Below are positions 37,380 to 47,331 of a DNA stretch of 64,000 nucleotides, piece after piece (position 1 is the stretch's first letter; every line of letters begins with the position of its first letter). A model generated the notes under the pieces. It had not been told where the DNA came from, ran no database searches, and saw only the letters and a list, made by a program, of their open reading frames with translations. A program made the position numbers and the translations under genes. This DNA is from Candidatus Desulfovibrio kirbyi (GTDB lineage Bacteria > Desulfobacterota > Desulfovibrionia > Desulfovibrionales > Desulfovibrionaceae). The stretch covers positions 124,001 through 188,000 of the forward strand of contig BLLL01000001.1 of the NCBI GenBank assembly GCA_013374015.1. Direction: 5' to 3'.

Positions 37380-38354
37380 ATGACAGTACGGGACAGCTTT
37401 GGTCGGGCCATCAGCTACGCGCGCCTGTCCGTCACGGACAGGTGCAATTTCCGCTGTGTCTACTGCATGCCGCGCAAGGGCGTCGCTCCGCTCCCGCACA
37501 GTGAGATTGTGACCTTTGAGGAACTGCTGCGTTTTTGCTGTGTGGCGGCCTGCCTTGGAATCGACCGTTTCAGAATAACCGGCGGTGAACCCTTGTGCCG
37601 CAAGGGCTGTGTGGATTTTATGCGGGAGTTGAAGCGCCTGCCGCATGTGGAGCAGGTGTGCTTGACGACCAACGGTTCGTTTTTGTCTCCGCATCTGGAG
37701 GCACTGGCTACCCTTGGCCTGGATGGGTTGAATGTCAGCCTGGACACGCTTTCCCAGGCGCGTTTCGCGGCCATTTCCCGAAGCGGCCTGCCGATCGCCG
37801 GCATTGTGGATTCCCTGCGCAGGGCTGCCGCGCTGGGCATTGTGGTCAAAATCAACGTCGTGCCCATGAAGGGCATTAATGATGACGGTCTTGTGGACAG
37901 CGCCCGTTTCGCGCTGGAGAACGGCTTTCATATACGATTTATTGAACTGATGCCCGTGGGGCGCGCCAGAAAATATGCGGGCGTTTCGCAACGGGACGTC
38001 TTTGACAGACTGTGCCGCGCTTTCGGGAGGTTGACCGAGGTTTCGGAAAGAAATTTCGGCAATGGGCCTGCCGTCAATTACGCCGTGCCCGGATTTGACG
38101 CCCGTATCGGCTTTATTTCAGCATTGAGCCACAAATTCTGCCACAAATGCAACCGTGTGCGCCTGACGTCGTCCGGATTTTTGAAAAGCTGTCTGCACCA
38201 CAATACGGGCATCGACCTCAAGACTCCGCTGCGCGGCGGGGCGACAGACGCTGAACTTGCCGAGGCTCTTGTTTCCGCTGTCCGCGCAAAGCCCGCGCAG
38301 CACGAATTCGGCAGTGCTGGCGGCGGGTTTTTTATGAGCAGTGTGGGAGGGTAG
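37380..38354 (+). CDS. moaA: GTP 3',8-cyclase (MoaA)
   Basis: A 324-residue radical-SAM enzyme, the first step from GTP to molybdopterin. SVTDRCNFRCVYCMP holds the SAM-cluster C-x3-C-x2-C; ITGGEPLCRKG, TTNGSFL and NVSLDTL are conserved. The C-terminal second cluster has CHKCNRVRLTSSGFLKSC. It ends FFMSSVGG, the functional GG-type tail. It follows the FmdE-like gene and converges on cobL. Confidence 0.97.
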   Translation: MTVRDSFGRAISYARLSVTDRCNFRCVYCMPRKGVAPLPHSEIVTFEELLRFCCVAACLGIDRFRITGGEPLCRKGCVDFMRELKRLPHVEQVCLTTNGSFLSPHLEALATLGLDGLNVSLDTLSQARFAAISRSGLPIAGIVDSLRRAAALGIVVKINVVPMKGINDDGLVDSARFALENGFHIRFIELMPVGRARKYAGVSQRDVFDRLCRAFGRLTEVSERNFGNGPAVNYAVPGFDARIGFISALSHKFCHKCNRVRLTSSGFLKSCLHHNTGIDLKTPLRGGATDAELAEALVSAVRAKPAQHEFGSAGGGFFMSSVGG

Positions 38355-38424
38355 TTCGGAATGCGTGCGCAAAATTCGCCGCATAAAGCCGTGAGGCGGG
38401 CACAGGCGTGCGCCCTGCCATTGT

Positions 38425-39924
38425 TCAGTCTTTTTGCGCGGCCACAAGGAATACCGGATTTTGCGCCGCAAGGCGCAGTCCCTGCCCGAGCGGGGTGGCA
38501 AGAGCCGTGTTCAGGTGTAGGATCTCGGGCGCACAGGCGCGCGCACCAAAGAAAGTGCGGCACAGGTCAAGCGTGTCCAGAAGCGCGCAGGTCGTGACCA
38601 CACGTCCGCCGCCGGGCAGGCGTTCCCAGACATGGGACAGAATGTCGGCGCCCTCCTCATGGGAAAGCCCGCCGCCTATGAATACGCGATCCGGATTCGG
38701 CAGGGGCGGCAGGCAGTGGGGGGCGTTTCCCTCGCACACGTCCAGCACGGTCGCGCCGAAACGGCGGCGGTTTTCATACACGCACACCGCGCGGACGGCG
38801 TTGCGCTCCACAGCCACCACATGCCCCGCGTGCGCAAGGGCGCATGCTTCAAGCGCAACGACTCCTGATCCCGCGCCTATGTCCCAGACCGTATGGTGCG
38901 CTCTGACGCGCAGGAGGGACAGAACCGTTGCCCGTACGGACGGCTTGGTGAACACGCCGCCCTCAACAGCCAGATCTTTTTCTGCAATGCCCGGATATGG
39001 CCGCCGCACGGGGGCGTTCGGCACAAGCAGCGTTGTGCAGACAGAGGAAAAGCGCTCCTCCGCGGTTTCGGCAAGCCCCAGATGGCGCTCGCGTTCCTGC
39101 TCTGTTCCCAGATGTTCAAAGACGTGCGCCTCAAACCAGTCTGCGCCGCGGTCGAGCAGGTGTCTGGCCAGCGTGTCGGGGCCGATGACATCGTCCGTGA
39201 GTGCGCAGATGGGCACGCCGCGTGCGGCCGCCACATTCAGCGGGGTAAAATTGTCGCGTCCGTGCAGGGAAATGTTGGCGACCAGGTGCCAGGGCAGCCC
39301 CAGGCGCGCGCAGGCCAGTTGCAGGATGCTCACCGCAGGAATCACGCGCACGGCGTCAGCCCCCAGCGCGCGTATGAAGGTTGCCCCGATGCCGAAATAG
39401 AGCGGATCTCCGTTGACCAGCACCAGCACGCGCTTTCCACCGGCGTAGAGGCTTTCGATCCGCTGCGCCACAGGCGCGATGGGCACGGTGAGGGGAAGCA
39501 GGCGTTCGGCGTCTTTAATTTTTTCCCCCACCGCCTCAAGCAGGGTACGCCCGGCGCAGATCACATCAGCTGTGTCAATCAGGCGGGCGCAGGCCTGCAA
39601 GACGTCTGCTTCGGCACAGATCCCCAGCACCGTGACGGGAAAAAGCCCGCGGGCGACAAGTTCGGGGGACATGACGTTGTGCAGCATTTCCGCCATCGGG
39701 GGCCAGCCGTCGCTGCCGGTAGTTTCCGCGGGGGCGGGCGGCATTGATCGCTCGTCCGGCAGTGGTTCCGGATGCCCGGCCTGTTCCGGAAGCGATTCCG
39801 GGAGAAGCTCCGGCGCGGGCTGTTCCGCTGCCGGCTCCTGTTTGGGCGGCTTGCCCCGTTTTTTCCGGCTTTCAGGGGGCGGCGTCATGCCGGGCAGTGT
39901 TCCCTGGGTTTTTACAGTGTGCAT
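38425..39924 (-). CDS. cobL: Precorrin-6Y C5,15-methyltransferase (CbiE-CbiT fusion)
   Basis: A 499-residue bifunctional enzyme of cobalamin (B12) synthesis. After an about 80-residue Pro/Glu-rich linker come a CbiE-type tetrapyrrole methylase (VTVLGICAEADVLQA, VLVLVNGDPLYFGIGAT) and a CbiT-type decarboxylating SAM methyltransferase (HHTVWDIGAGSGVVALEA, NPDRVFIGGGLSHEEGADIL). ATG 39924 is chosen because GAGG lies 5 bases upstream; ATG 40002 adds 26 residues with no site. No other B12 gene is adjacent. The disordered head is longer than in most CobL proteins. Confidence 0.9.
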   Translation of the reverse strand: MHTVKTQGTLPGMTPPPESRKKRGKPPKQEPAAEQPAPELLPESLPEQAGHPEPLPDERSMPPAPAETTGSDGWPPMAEMLHNVMSPELVARGLFPVTVLGICAEADVLQACARLIDTADVICAGRTLLEAVGEKIKDAERLLPLTVPIAPVAQRIESLYAGGKRVLVLVNGDPLYFGIGATFIRALGADAVRVIPAVSILQLACARLGLPWHLVANISLHGRDNFTPLNVAAARGVPICALTDDVIGPDTLARHLLDRGADWFEAHVFEHLGTEQERERHLGLAETAEERFSSVCTTLLVPNAPVRRPYPGIAEKDLAVEGGVFTKPSVRATVLSLLRVRAHHTVWDIGAGSGVVALEACALAHAGHVVAVERNAVRAVCVYENRRRFGATVLDVCEGNAPHCLPPLPNPDRVFIGGGLSHEEGADILSHVWERLPGGGRVVTTCALLDTLDLCRTFFGARACAPEILHLNTALATPLGQGLRLAAQNPVFLVAAQKD

Positions 39925-40196
39925 AGTTCCCTCACGAAGACTGGCTGATGCCATGCCCTTGCCCCGTGCTTTTGCCGATGTCGTATTTTTGCCGGTATTC
40001 ATTTTGATGTCAGGTTATGCTAAAAACGGCATTCCCGCAATCTTTTGGGCGGTTGGTTGCGTTCCTGATAAAAAGTAAAAAGCACGAAAGTAAAACTTGT
40101 CATAATATATCAGAGAGAAAGGGTATGCGGCATCTCATAATTTTGTCTTGCAATTTTTTATGCGCTCTGGTAATAAAAAATAAGTTTTGGGTCGTG

Positions 40197-40222
40197 CGCC
40201 GCCGGCTACCTGACAGGCGGCG
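40197..40222. repeat. Inverted repeat upstream of the VWA-OmpA gene
   Basis: CGCCGCC (40197-40203) pairs with GGCGGCG (40216-40222) around a 12-base loop, about 75 bases before the start. No U-run follows, so a leader hairpin or operator is more likely than a terminator. The rest of the 293-base gap (40003-40295) is AT-rich; a 48-codon frame there is not convincing. Confidence 0.35.
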
Positions 40223-40295
40223 TTATTGTGGGCAGTTATTGATATTTTGCCATACGGTTAGGAAATTTTAACAACATTTTTTGTGGGGAGGCAAC

Positions 40296-41294
40296 ATGAA
40301 ATCAGTGCGTCTTTTGATTCTTGCAGCGGCGTTTGTGTTGAGCACGGCGTTGGTGGCAGCCGCTGCCGTACCGGCGACATGCGAAAAGAAAATTGAAAGT
40401 TTTGACTTTGTTGTGGACTATTCCGGCTCCATGATGTTGCAGAACGCCAAGTTGAAACAGGACAAAATCGTTGTGGCCAAAAACGCGCTCAAACGCGTTA
40501 ATGCCGTAATCCCCGCCCTGGACTACAATGGTGGCCTGCACACCATGACGCCCAACGGCACCCTGCTTGCCCAGGGCCCCTGGAACCGCGCGGCCTATGA
40601 CGCTGCCATTGGCAAACTGAAGTCCGGTTTCCAGATATTTGGACGCATGACATCCATGGGTGACAGTATCAACGCCTTTGAACCCTTCATCTCCAGCATG
40701 AAGCGCGATGCCGCGGTTATTCTGGTGACAGACGGTGACAACAACCGCGGCTCCGATCTGGTTGAGGTTATCCGCCAAGTGTACGCCTCTCAGCGCAACC
40801 TTGTTGTACATGTGATTTCCCTTGCCGACACCAAGAACGGCGAAGCTACCGTCAAAGCCATTGCCGCCATGAATCCCGCCTCAGTGCTCGTGCGCGCTGA
40901 AGAACTGGCCACAAGCGACGCCGCTGTGGAGCGTTTTGTTCTGGCCGTTTTCTGTCGAGACGAATTTATTGTGCTGCGCGGCGTAAACTTTGCCTTCGAT
41001 TCTTCCGAGCTTGACAGCAAGGCCATGGGGATCCTGAACGAAGCTGCCAATATCATCAAGTCCAGATCCAACAAGCGCGTACAGCTTGCCGGCTGGACAG
41101 ACTCCATCGGCACAGACGCCTACAACAAGGGCCTGTCCGAACGCCGCGTTTCTTCAGTGAAGAGCTATTTTGTCAAGAAGGGTGTGCCTGCCAACCGCAT
41201 GTCGGCCATCGGCAAGGGCAAGTCGTTCAAGTATGACAATAAGACCGAAGAAGGCCGTTATATGAACCGTCGTACCGAATTGAGTTTTAACTGA
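40296..41294 (+). CDS. OmpA-family protein with a VWA domain
   Basis: A 332-residue envelope protein. Signal peptide (MKSVRLLILAAAFVLSTALVAAA) cleaved near AAA-VPATC, then a von Willebrand A domain with the metal site DYSGSM (about 46-51) and TDGDNN, then an OmpA C-terminal peptidoglycan-binding domain (FAFDSSELDSKAMGILNEAANII, GWTDSIGTDAYNKGLSERR). It probably holds to peptidoglycan and binds a protein partner through Mg2+. GGGGAGG lies 4 bases before ATG 40296. A strong terminator follows, so it is monocistronic. Confidence 0.88.
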   Translation: MKSVRLLILAAAFVLSTALVAAAAVPATCEKKIESFDFVVDYSGSMMLQNAKLKQDKIVVAKNALKRVNAVIPALDYNGGLHTMTPNGTLLAQGPWNRAAYDAAIGKLKSGFQIFGRMTSMGDSINAFEPFISSMKRDAAVILVTDGDNNRGSDLVEVIRQVYASQRNLVVHVISLADTKNGEATVKAIAAMNPASVLVRAEELATSDAAVERFVLAVFCRDEFIVLRGVNFAFDSSELDSKAMGILNEAANIIKSRSNKRVQLAGWTDSIGTDAYNKGLSERRVSSVKSYFVKKGVPANRMSAIGKGKSFKYDNKTEEGRYMNRRTELSFN

Positions 41295-41327
41295 CGCCGG
41301 ACTGCGTGAAAAACTTCTTTTGATGTC

Positions 41328-41359
41328 AAAACCGGATGGCTTGAGCCATCCGGTTTTTT
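41328..41359 (+). terminator. Terminator of the VWA-OmpA gene
   Basis: AAACCGGATGGCT pairs with AGCCATCCGGTTT around a 2-base loop, and a T6 run follows. A near-perfect intrinsic terminator. Confidence 0.92.
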
Positions 41360-41360
41360 A

Positions 41361-41495
41361 CTAGAGCATTTTAACTTTTATTTTATTAAAAATAGGCTTT
41401 GGGGCATGAAAACTAGCAACTCCACACTCAACGCGATGTCAAAGGGTGGTTTGAAGCCTGTGGATATGTATACTTTTAAAGTTAACATGTTCTAG
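41361..41495. mobile_element. MITE-like inverted-repeat element (135 bp)
   Basis: Left end CTAGAGCATTTTAACTTT and the reverse complement of the right end, CTAGAACATGTTAACTTT, match at 16 of 18 bases. The outer CTAG on each side could be a target duplication or part of the repeat. There is no ORF inside. It begins directly after the T-run of the preceding terminator and ends 14 bases before the lipoprotein start. A related copy starts at 63752. Confidence 0.6.
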
Positions 41496-41509
41496 TTATG
41501 GAGTATGCC

Positions 41510-42055
41510 ATGAAATTGTTGCCGATTTTCTTGACGCTTGTATTGGCCGGCGGCTGCACCTCCACCAGCAAACAGACCAGCGAACAGGAAACTAGGGTTG
41601 AGACTGCGCAAACCACGCAGGGAAGCCGTTCCGTCGAATCTGAAAAAGTACAACAATCAGCAAAAACTGATAAAAAAACAGCAAAAGCTGACGTAAAACC
41701 CACAAAAGGCGCAAAAACGGAAGCCGCAATCCGCGCGGAACTGGAAGCGACTGGTCGCAATCTTGTTGGCCAGGCAGCCAGAACACTGCGGCCTTCAAAG
41801 TCTGAAAAAAATGTGAAGAAAGTGGGAAACGCATGGGTGGCGTCCTATCTGGAAGTGGACATCGCAACCGTATCAACGCAAATGCACGTCGGTTCCGCCT
41901 CCGGGCGTTATGTCGGCACTGTCGTCTATCATGAAAAAGTGTATGAATGCCGCGGAGCAAGCAAACAGGCCGCTCTGTCCGCGCTCTGCAATCACACGCA
42001 CAACCGTAGCATCAACGAGATGATCTATTACGACGGCAAGATATGGCATATGTGA
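41510..42055 (+). CDS. Lipoprotein of unknown function
   Basis: A 181-residue secreted lipoprotein. A short signal (MKLLPIFLTLVLAGGC) ends in a lipobox LAGGC. About 60 polar, low-complexity residues (S, T, K, Q) form a spacer, then a compact domain follows (VGNAWVASYLEVDIATVSTQMH, GTVVYHEKVYECRGASKQAALSA). I do not recognise the domain. The start is ATG 41510 with GGAG 6 bases upstream; ATG 41498 would overlap the site. Any promoter must lie in the MITE-like element. Confidence 0.75.
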   Translation: MKLLPIFLTLVLAGGCTSTSKQTSEQETRVETAQTTQGSRSVESEKVQQSAKTDKKTAKADVKPTKGAKTEAAIRAELEATGRNLVGQAARTLRPSKSEKNVKKVGNAWVASYLEVDIATVSTQMHVGSASGRYVGTVVYHEKVYECRGASKQAALSALCNHTHNRSINEMIYYDGKIWHM

Positions 42056-42147
42056 TAATGCAAATCCCAAATCCCGCTTTTTATCTTCCGCGGCAAAAAA
42101 TTAAAACTTTGTCATTGCAAAAGTGAAAGTTTCGGGAAAATTTCGGC

Positions 42148-42176
42148 TTGCAAGTTCGCGCCGTATGGGATAGATA
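42148..42176 (+). promoter_or_regulatory. Candidate promoter of yajC-secD-secF
   Basis: TTGCAA (42148-42153), 17-base spacer, TAGATA (42171-42176), 44 bases before the yajC start in a 165-base gap without other genes. Confidence 0.35.
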
Positions 42177-42220
42177 AGCAAATTATTTTTTGCTAAACAG
42201 CTTCCTTTTGGAGGTGTGCC

Positions 42221-42712
42221 TTGTTTGATTCTATCGCTTTTGCCATGGCTCTGCCACAGACGGGCGCAGCGTCCGCTGGCGGCGCGGACATGCTGATGCA
42301 GTTCCTGCCGCTTATCCTGATGTTTGTCATTTTTTGGTTTCTGCTCATCCGTCCCCAGCAGAAGCGTGCCAAAGAGCATAAAAGAATGCTGTCAGAACTG
42401 AAACGCGGCGACCATATACTCACCTCAAGCGGTCTTGTGGGGCGTATTGTTGAGATTAACGGCGAAGAAGCCATGATCGAATGCGGCGATGCAAAGCTGC
42501 GCGTTACGCGAGGTTCCATCGGCGCACTGATGGAATCGGGCAAAACCGAGAAAACTTCCGAGAAATCTTCCGGGAAAAAATCCGACAAAACCTCCAGAAA
42601 AGCCCTTGCCAAAGATTCCGGCAAAGAATTCGACAAAAACGCTGATGCCGATAAAGACATTGACGTTCAAACCGACAAAGACAGAGACACCGAGGCAAAG
42701 AAGCAGGCATGA
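42221..42712 (+). CDS. yajC: YajC, Sec translocase accessory subunit
   Basis: A 163-residue inner-membrane protein with a single helix (FLPLILMFVIFWFLLIRPQQKRAKEH) and the family cytoplasmic part (LKRGDHILTSSGLVGRI). The C-terminal about 55 residues are highly charged K/D/S-rich, beyond the usual YajC. The start is TTG 42221 with GGAGG 6 bases upstream. The stop overlaps secD in ATGA. Confidence 0.93.
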   Translation: MFDSIAFAMALPQTGAASAGGADMLMQFLPLILMFVIFWFLLIRPQQKRAKEHKRMLSELKRGDHILTSSGLVGRIVEINGEEAMIECGDAKLRVTRGSIGALMESGKTEKTSEKSSGKKSDKTSRKALAKDSGKEFDKNADADKDIDVQTDKDRDTEAKKQA

Positions 42713-44283
42713 CCGTTCGCTGGCGACTGTTCATTTCCCTGCTGGTTTTTGCGCTGTGTCTGGCGTACGCTCTGCCCAACATGCCTCTTCCGGATTCGTT
42801 GCGTTCGGGTGTTTTGCCGTCCGGTAAAATCAATCTTGGTCTGGACCTCAAGGGCGGCATTCATCTGACGCTCGGCGTTGAGGTGGACAAGGCCGTCAGT
42901 AACGCCCTGGCGCTGGCCGGCCAGGATCTGCGCCGTATGGCCCAGGAAGATAAAGTCACTGTTCTGCGTCCGCGTGTCGTGGGCGGCATGGCGCTTGAGT
43001 TTTCCCTTTCGCGCGCCGCCGATGCGCCGAAACTGCGCGAAACGCTGTCGCGGTATTTTCCACAGCTTTCCGTTGAGGAACTGCGTTCCGGAGAGGGGGG
43101 GCAGTTGCGCTATACGGCGCGTTTCACAAACGAGGAAACAGCCCGGCTGGAAGCGTTGGCGCTGGATCAGGCGCTGCGCACCATACGCAACCGCATTGAC
43201 CAGTTCGGCGTGGCGGAACCCGACATACGCAAACAGGCGGGAAACCGCATTCAGGTGCAACTGCCGGGTCTTTCTGACCCGCGCCGCGCCGTGCAGATTC
43301 TGGGGCAGACGGCCCATCTTGAATTTCATCTTGTGCGCGACGACGTAGACACGGACAAGGCTGTGCTGCCCGCCGGCGTTGTCGTCCTGTCGATGCTGGA
43401 AAAAGGTGCCTCTCAAAAAGAAACGCGCATTGCTGTGGAAAAGGACGCCATGCTGACAGGCGAGGACGTGTCTGACGCGCGCCCTTCTTTTGACAGAATA
43501 AATCAGGCTTATGTGGCGTTGAATTTCAGCAGTCGCGGGGCGCGTATTTTTGAACAGGTGACCGGCGAAAATGTGAACAGGCGCATGGCCATTGTGCTGG
43601 ACGGCAAGGTTTATTCTGCCCCGGTGATACGTGAGCGAATCGGCGGCGGCCGCGCCAGCATTTCCGGCAGCTTTACCGCCGAGGAAGCTCAGGACCTTGC
43701 CATTGTTCTGCGCGCCGGCTCACTGCCGGCCCCGGTTACAGTGCTTGAAGAGCGTAGTGTCGGCCCCTCTCTGGGGCAGGAATCCATCGACAGCGGCGTT
43801 TTGGCGGCCGCGGTGGGCGCGGTGGCGGTGGTGGTGTTTATGGCGCTGTATTATGGCATGAGCGGCGTGATTGCCGATGTGATGCTGTGTTTTACCATGC
43901 TCATGATTATGGCCGGTCTTTCAGCCTTCGGCGGCACGCTTACCCTGCCCGGCATCGCGGGCATTGTGCTGACCATAGGCATGGCGGTGGATGCCAACGT
44001 GCTTATTTATGAGCGCATTCGCGAGGAAATCCGCAACGGCTTCACTCCTGTGGCGGCAGTGCGCGCCGGCTTTGACCGCGCGGCCATATCCATTACCGAC
44101 TCAAACCTGACCACCATTATCGCTACGGTTATCCTCTACCAGTTCGGCACAGGCCCGATACGCGGTTTTGCTGTCACGCTTTCTCTGGGCATCATTGCCT
44201 CCATGTTTACGGCGATCTTTGTATCACGCGCCATTTTTGAAGAATGGGCGCGCCGTTGCGGCTCCAAGGGATTGAGCATCTAA
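42709..44283 (+). CDS. secD: SecD protein translocase subunit
   Basis: A 524-residue RND-fold membrane protein that uses the proton motive force to complete export. LGLDLKGGIHLTLGVEVD follows the first helix; DQFGVAEPDIRKQAGNRIQVQLPG and the signature VLTIGMAVDANVLIYERIREE are conserved. Six transmembrane helices with a large periplasmic loop are expected. It is coupled to yajC, with secF 16 bases downstream. Confidence 0.97.
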   Translation: MTVRWRLFISLLVFALCLAYALPNMPLPDSLRSGVLPSGKINLGLDLKGGIHLTLGVEVDKAVSNALALAGQDLRRMAQEDKVTVLRPRVVGGMALEFSLSRAADAPKLRETLSRYFPQLSVEELRSGEGGQLRYTARFTNEETARLEALALDQALRTIRNRIDQFGVAEPDIRKQAGNRIQVQLPGLSDPRRAVQILGQTAHLEFHLVRDDVDTDKAVLPAGVVVLSMLEKGASQKETRIAVEKDAMLTGEDVSDARPSFDRINQAYVALNFSSRGARIFEQVTGENVNRRMAIVLDGKVYSAPVIRERIGGGRASISGSFTAEEAQDLAIVLRAGSLPAPVTVLEERSVGPSLGQESIDSGVLAAAVGAVAVVVFMALYYGMSGVIADVMLCFTMLMIMAGLSAFGGTLTLPGIAGIVLTIGMAVDANVLIYERIREEIRNGFTPVAAVRAGFDRAAISITDSNLTTIIATVILYQFGTGPIRGFAVTLSLGIIASMFTAIFVSRAIFEEWARRCGSKGLSI

Positions 44284-44299
44284 ACTTCCGGATACAGTT

Positions 44300-45403
44300 A
44301 TGGCTTTTGCGTTCATACGGCACGACACCAGCATTGATTTTATCGGCAAACGCTTCTGGGCGTACGGCGTGTCCTTCATCCTGCTGCTGGCAGGGCTTGT
44401 CTCGGCCCTGTGGGGCAACGGCCTCAAAATGGGCATTGATTTTGCCGGCGGCATGATCGCACAGGTGCAGTTTGCCCGGCCCGTGGCGGATGATGCGCTC
44501 AAGGCAGGCGTGGATATTCCCGCTCTGCCGGGTATTTCCACCCAACGTTTTGGAGACGGCGAGCGCGACTACCTGCTGCGTTTTTCCGGCACTCAGGAAA
44601 TCACTGCAGCCGCATTTCGCACGACCGTCATGGATGCGCTGGCTGCGGCTTTCCCTGACAACGCCGCGGAAATTCAACGTCTGGAAATGGTAGGTCCAAA
44701 GATTGGCGACGATTTGACCAACAAGGCTCTGGGCGCGTTGTATTATGCCGTGCTGCTCATTGCAGTCTACATTTCAGGGCGTTTTGAGCAGCGCTGGATG
44801 GCGGCGGCAGTCATGGCAGCCGTGCTTTGGGGCGGCATGTACCTGCTGGGCTTTACGGGTTTCGGCATGGGAGCGCTGGTCATCTTTGCGCTGTTCATTA
44901 CGCTGGTGGTCTGTTTTTTCCTCAAGCTCAATTTCGCGCTGGGCGCCGTTGTGGGTTTGCTGCACGATGTTCTGATCACGGCGGGCTTGCTGTCTATTTT
45001 GAATATTGAGATTGATCTGAACGTCATTGCCGCGCTGATGACCCTTATCGGGTATTCATTGAACGACACCATTATTATCTATGACAGACTGCGTGAAAAT
45101 TTGCGTTCTGCGGACAAACTGACGCTGGACAGACTGATCAATAAAAGCGTCAACCAGACGCTTTCGCGCACCATTCTTACAAGTGGCACCACTCTGGCCG
45201 CAGCGCTCGCCCTTTATATCGTCGGTGGCGGCGTGATACACGATTTCGCGTTGACCATGCTTATCGGCGTGTTTGTGGGCACAGCGTCCTCCATCTATGT
45301 GGCCTCTGCCATTCTGCTCACGCTCGGCGACACGGATTTTTATCGCGGTTTGCAGCAAAAACAGGACAGCTACGAGCGCCCGGGAGAACACGGCGTGGTG
45401 TGA
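44300..45403 (+). CDS. secF: SecF protein translocase subunit
   Basis: A 367-residue partner of SecD. GIDFAGGMIAQVQF (about 50-63) matches the family GGT-type motif, and the late LTLIGYSLNDTIIIYDRLREN is the SecF membrane signature. Complex with SecD, YajC and SecYEG. It converges on lepA, 32 bases away. Confidence 0.96.
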   Translation: MAFAFIRHDTSIDFIGKRFWAYGVSFILLLAGLVSALWGNGLKMGIDFAGGMIAQVQFARPVADDALKAGVDIPALPGISTQRFGDGERDYLLRFSGTQEITAAAFRTTVMDALAAAFPDNAAEIQRLEMVGPKIGDDLTNKALGALYYAVLLIAVYISGRFEQRWMAAAVMAAVLWGGMYLLGFTGFGMGALVIFALFITLVVCFFLKLNFALGAVVGLLHDVLITAGLLSILNIEIDLNVIAALMTLIGYSLNDTIIIYDRLRENLRSADKLTLDRLINKSVNQTLSRTILTSGTTLAAALALYIVGGGVIHDFALTMLIGVFVGTASSIYVASAILLTLGDTDFYRGLQQKQDSYERPGEHGVV

Positions 45404-45435
45404 GGGCGGGCGGAACAGCGGGCGGCGTCGCGACC

Positions 45436-47238
45436 TCACTCTTCAACTCGTAGCGCGGCCAAAAAGGCTTCCTGAGGCAATTCCACATTGCCCATGCGCT
45501 TCATGCGCTTTTTACCTTCTTTCTGTTTTTCCAAAAGTTTGCGTTTGCGCGTGATGTCTCCGCCGTAGCATTTGGCCGTGACGTTTTTGCGAAAGGCCGA
45601 AACCGTTTCGCGGGCGATAACCTTTTGCCCTATGGCAGCCTGTATGGCCACCTCAAAGAGCTGTCGCGGGATGGTGCGCTTGAGTTTGAGGGAGAGAGAG
45701 CGTCCGTAGTGGTATGCTCTGTCGCGGTGTACGATGACGGCCAGCGCGTCCACCTCATCCCCATTGAGCAGTATGTCAAGGCGTACCAGGTTTGCGGCGC
45801 GGTAATCCAGGGGTTCATAGTCCATGGAAGCGTAGCCGCGCGTGACGGATTTGAGCCTGTCAAAGAAATCGTACACAATTTCGGCAAAGGGCAACTCGTA
45901 GGTGGCCACAATATGGTTGGAGGCAAGATAGCGCAGGTTTTTTTTTGTGCCGCGTTTTTCCTTGCAGAGTTTCATGATATTGCCGACGTATTCGTTGGGG
46001 ACATGAATGTCCATGCGCACATACGGTTCAAAAAGCGTGCGGATTTTGACAGCGTCCGGCAAGCGGGCTGGGTTGTCCACATCAAACCTTTTATCGTCAG
46101 TGGTTTCCACTTTGTAGACAACGGACGGGGCTGTGGCGATGAGAGACATTTCAAATTCGCGTTCCAATCGTTCCTGAATGATTTCCATGTGTAACAGCCC
46201 CAGAAAGCCGCAACGGAATCCGAAACCAAGAGCCTGGGATGTTTCCGGCTCAAAATGAAAGGCCGCGTCGTTGAGATGCAGTTTTCCCAGCGCGGCCTTG
46301 AGCGTTTCATAGTCGTCCGATTCGGTGGGGTACAATCCGCAAAAGACCATGGGCTTCACTTCTTTGAAGCCCGGCACGGGCACGGGCGCGGGATTTGTTG
46401 CCAGTGTGATGGTGTCCCCCACGCGCGCGTCAGCGATTTCCTTGATAGAGCCGCACAAAAAGCCTACCTCGCCGGCGCTTAACTGCGAAACATCTATAGG
46501 TTCCGGTGAAAATACGCCAAGACTCAGCACCTCATATTCCTTGCCCGTGTTCATCAGGCGCGCGCGGTCATTCAGGCGCAGGGTTCCGTCCATAACCCTG
46601 AACAGTATGACAACACCCTGGTAACTGTCATACCAGGAATCAAAGATAAGGGCTTTGAGCGGCGCCTGACAATTTCCTTCAGGGGCGGGCAGGCGATGGA
46701 CAATGGCCTCAAGCACGGCCTCAATGCCGATGCCTGTTTTAGCGGAAACCGGCAGGGCGTCCGCGCAGTCAAGCCCTATGCTTTCTTCAATGTCCGCTCT
46801 AACGCGCGCAATGTCCGCGCTCGGCAGATCAATTTTGTTCAGGACAGGGATAATTTCGTGGTTATTGTCCAGGGCCAGATACACGTTGGCCAGAGTCTGG
46901 GCCTCCACTCCCTGAGTAGCGTCCACCACAAGCAGTGCGCCTTCACAGGCGGCCAGAGAGCGCGACACTTCATAATTGAAATCAACATGACCTGGAGTAT
47001 CAATAAGATTAAATTGATAGAGCTTGCCGTCCGCAGATGTATAGGGAATGCGCACGGTCTGCGACTTGATGGTGATGCCGCGTTCCCGCTCCAGGTCCAT
47101 TTTGTCCAGATACTGCTGCTTTGCCTCACGGGCGCTGACCACGCCCGTTGCTTCGAGGATGCGGTCGGCCAATGTGGATTTTCCGTGGTCAATGTGAGCT
47201 ATGATGCAGAAATTGCGTATGTGTTCCAGTTGTGGCAT
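45436..47238 (-). CDS. lepA: Elongation factor 4 (LepA)
   Basis: A 600-residue ribosome-associated GTPase. [15 protein letters not shown] (G1), [20 protein letters not shown] (G3) and [10 protein letters not shown] (G4) are present, and the LepA-specific C-terminal domain ends with [24 protein letters not shown]. It lies alone on the minus strand between the secF end and the ATP synthase operon. Confidence 0.97.
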   Translation of the reverse strand: MPQLEHIRNFCIIAHIDHGKSTLADRILEATGVVSAREAKQQYLDKMDLERERGITIKSQTVRIPYTSADGKLYQFNLIDTPGHVDFNYEVSRSLAACEGALLVVDATQGVEAQTLANVYLALDNNHEIIPVLNKIDLPSADIARVRADIEESIGLDCADALPVSAKTGIGIEAVLEAIVHRLPAPEGNCQAPLKALIFDSWYDSYQGVVILFRVMDGTLRLNDRARLMNTGKEYEVLSLGVFSPEPIDVSQLSAGEVGFLCGSIKEIADARVGDTITLATNPAPVPVPGFKEVKPMVFCGLYPTESDDYETLKAALGKLHLNDAAFHFEPETSQALGFGFRCGFLGLLHMEIIQERLEREFEMSLIATAPSVVYKVETTDDKRFDVDNPARLPDAVKIRTLFEPYVRMDIHVPNEYVGNIMKLCKEKRGTKKNLRYLASNHIVATYELPFAEIVYDFFDRLKSVTRGYASMDYEPLDYRAANLVRLDILLNGDEVDALAVIVHRDRAYHYGRSLSLKLKRTIPRQLFEVAIQAAIGQKVIARETVSAFRKNVTAKCYGGDITRKRKLLEKQKEGKKRMKRMGNVELPQEAFLAALRVEE

Positions 47239-47331
47239 AACTTATTTGTACTTTTTTACTAAAAAGTCGCTTTCGGCGAAGGCGTTGACCGTCTTCAGCC
47301 AAAAGCGGCCAAAACTGTTTGTGTGGTGCGT

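Noticed and set aside
36144..37991. 615-codon minus-strand ORF across the FmdE-like gene and moaA
   Set aside because: It lies opposite two clear genes, is rich in His, Arg and Gln, has no family signature and no ribosome-binding site; it is a high-GC antisense shadow.
40124..40270. 48-codon ORF upstream of the VWA-OmpA gene
   Set aside because: Poor ribosome-binding spacing, Arg/Leu/Cys-rich without signature, overlaps an inverted repeat and promoter-like DNA.
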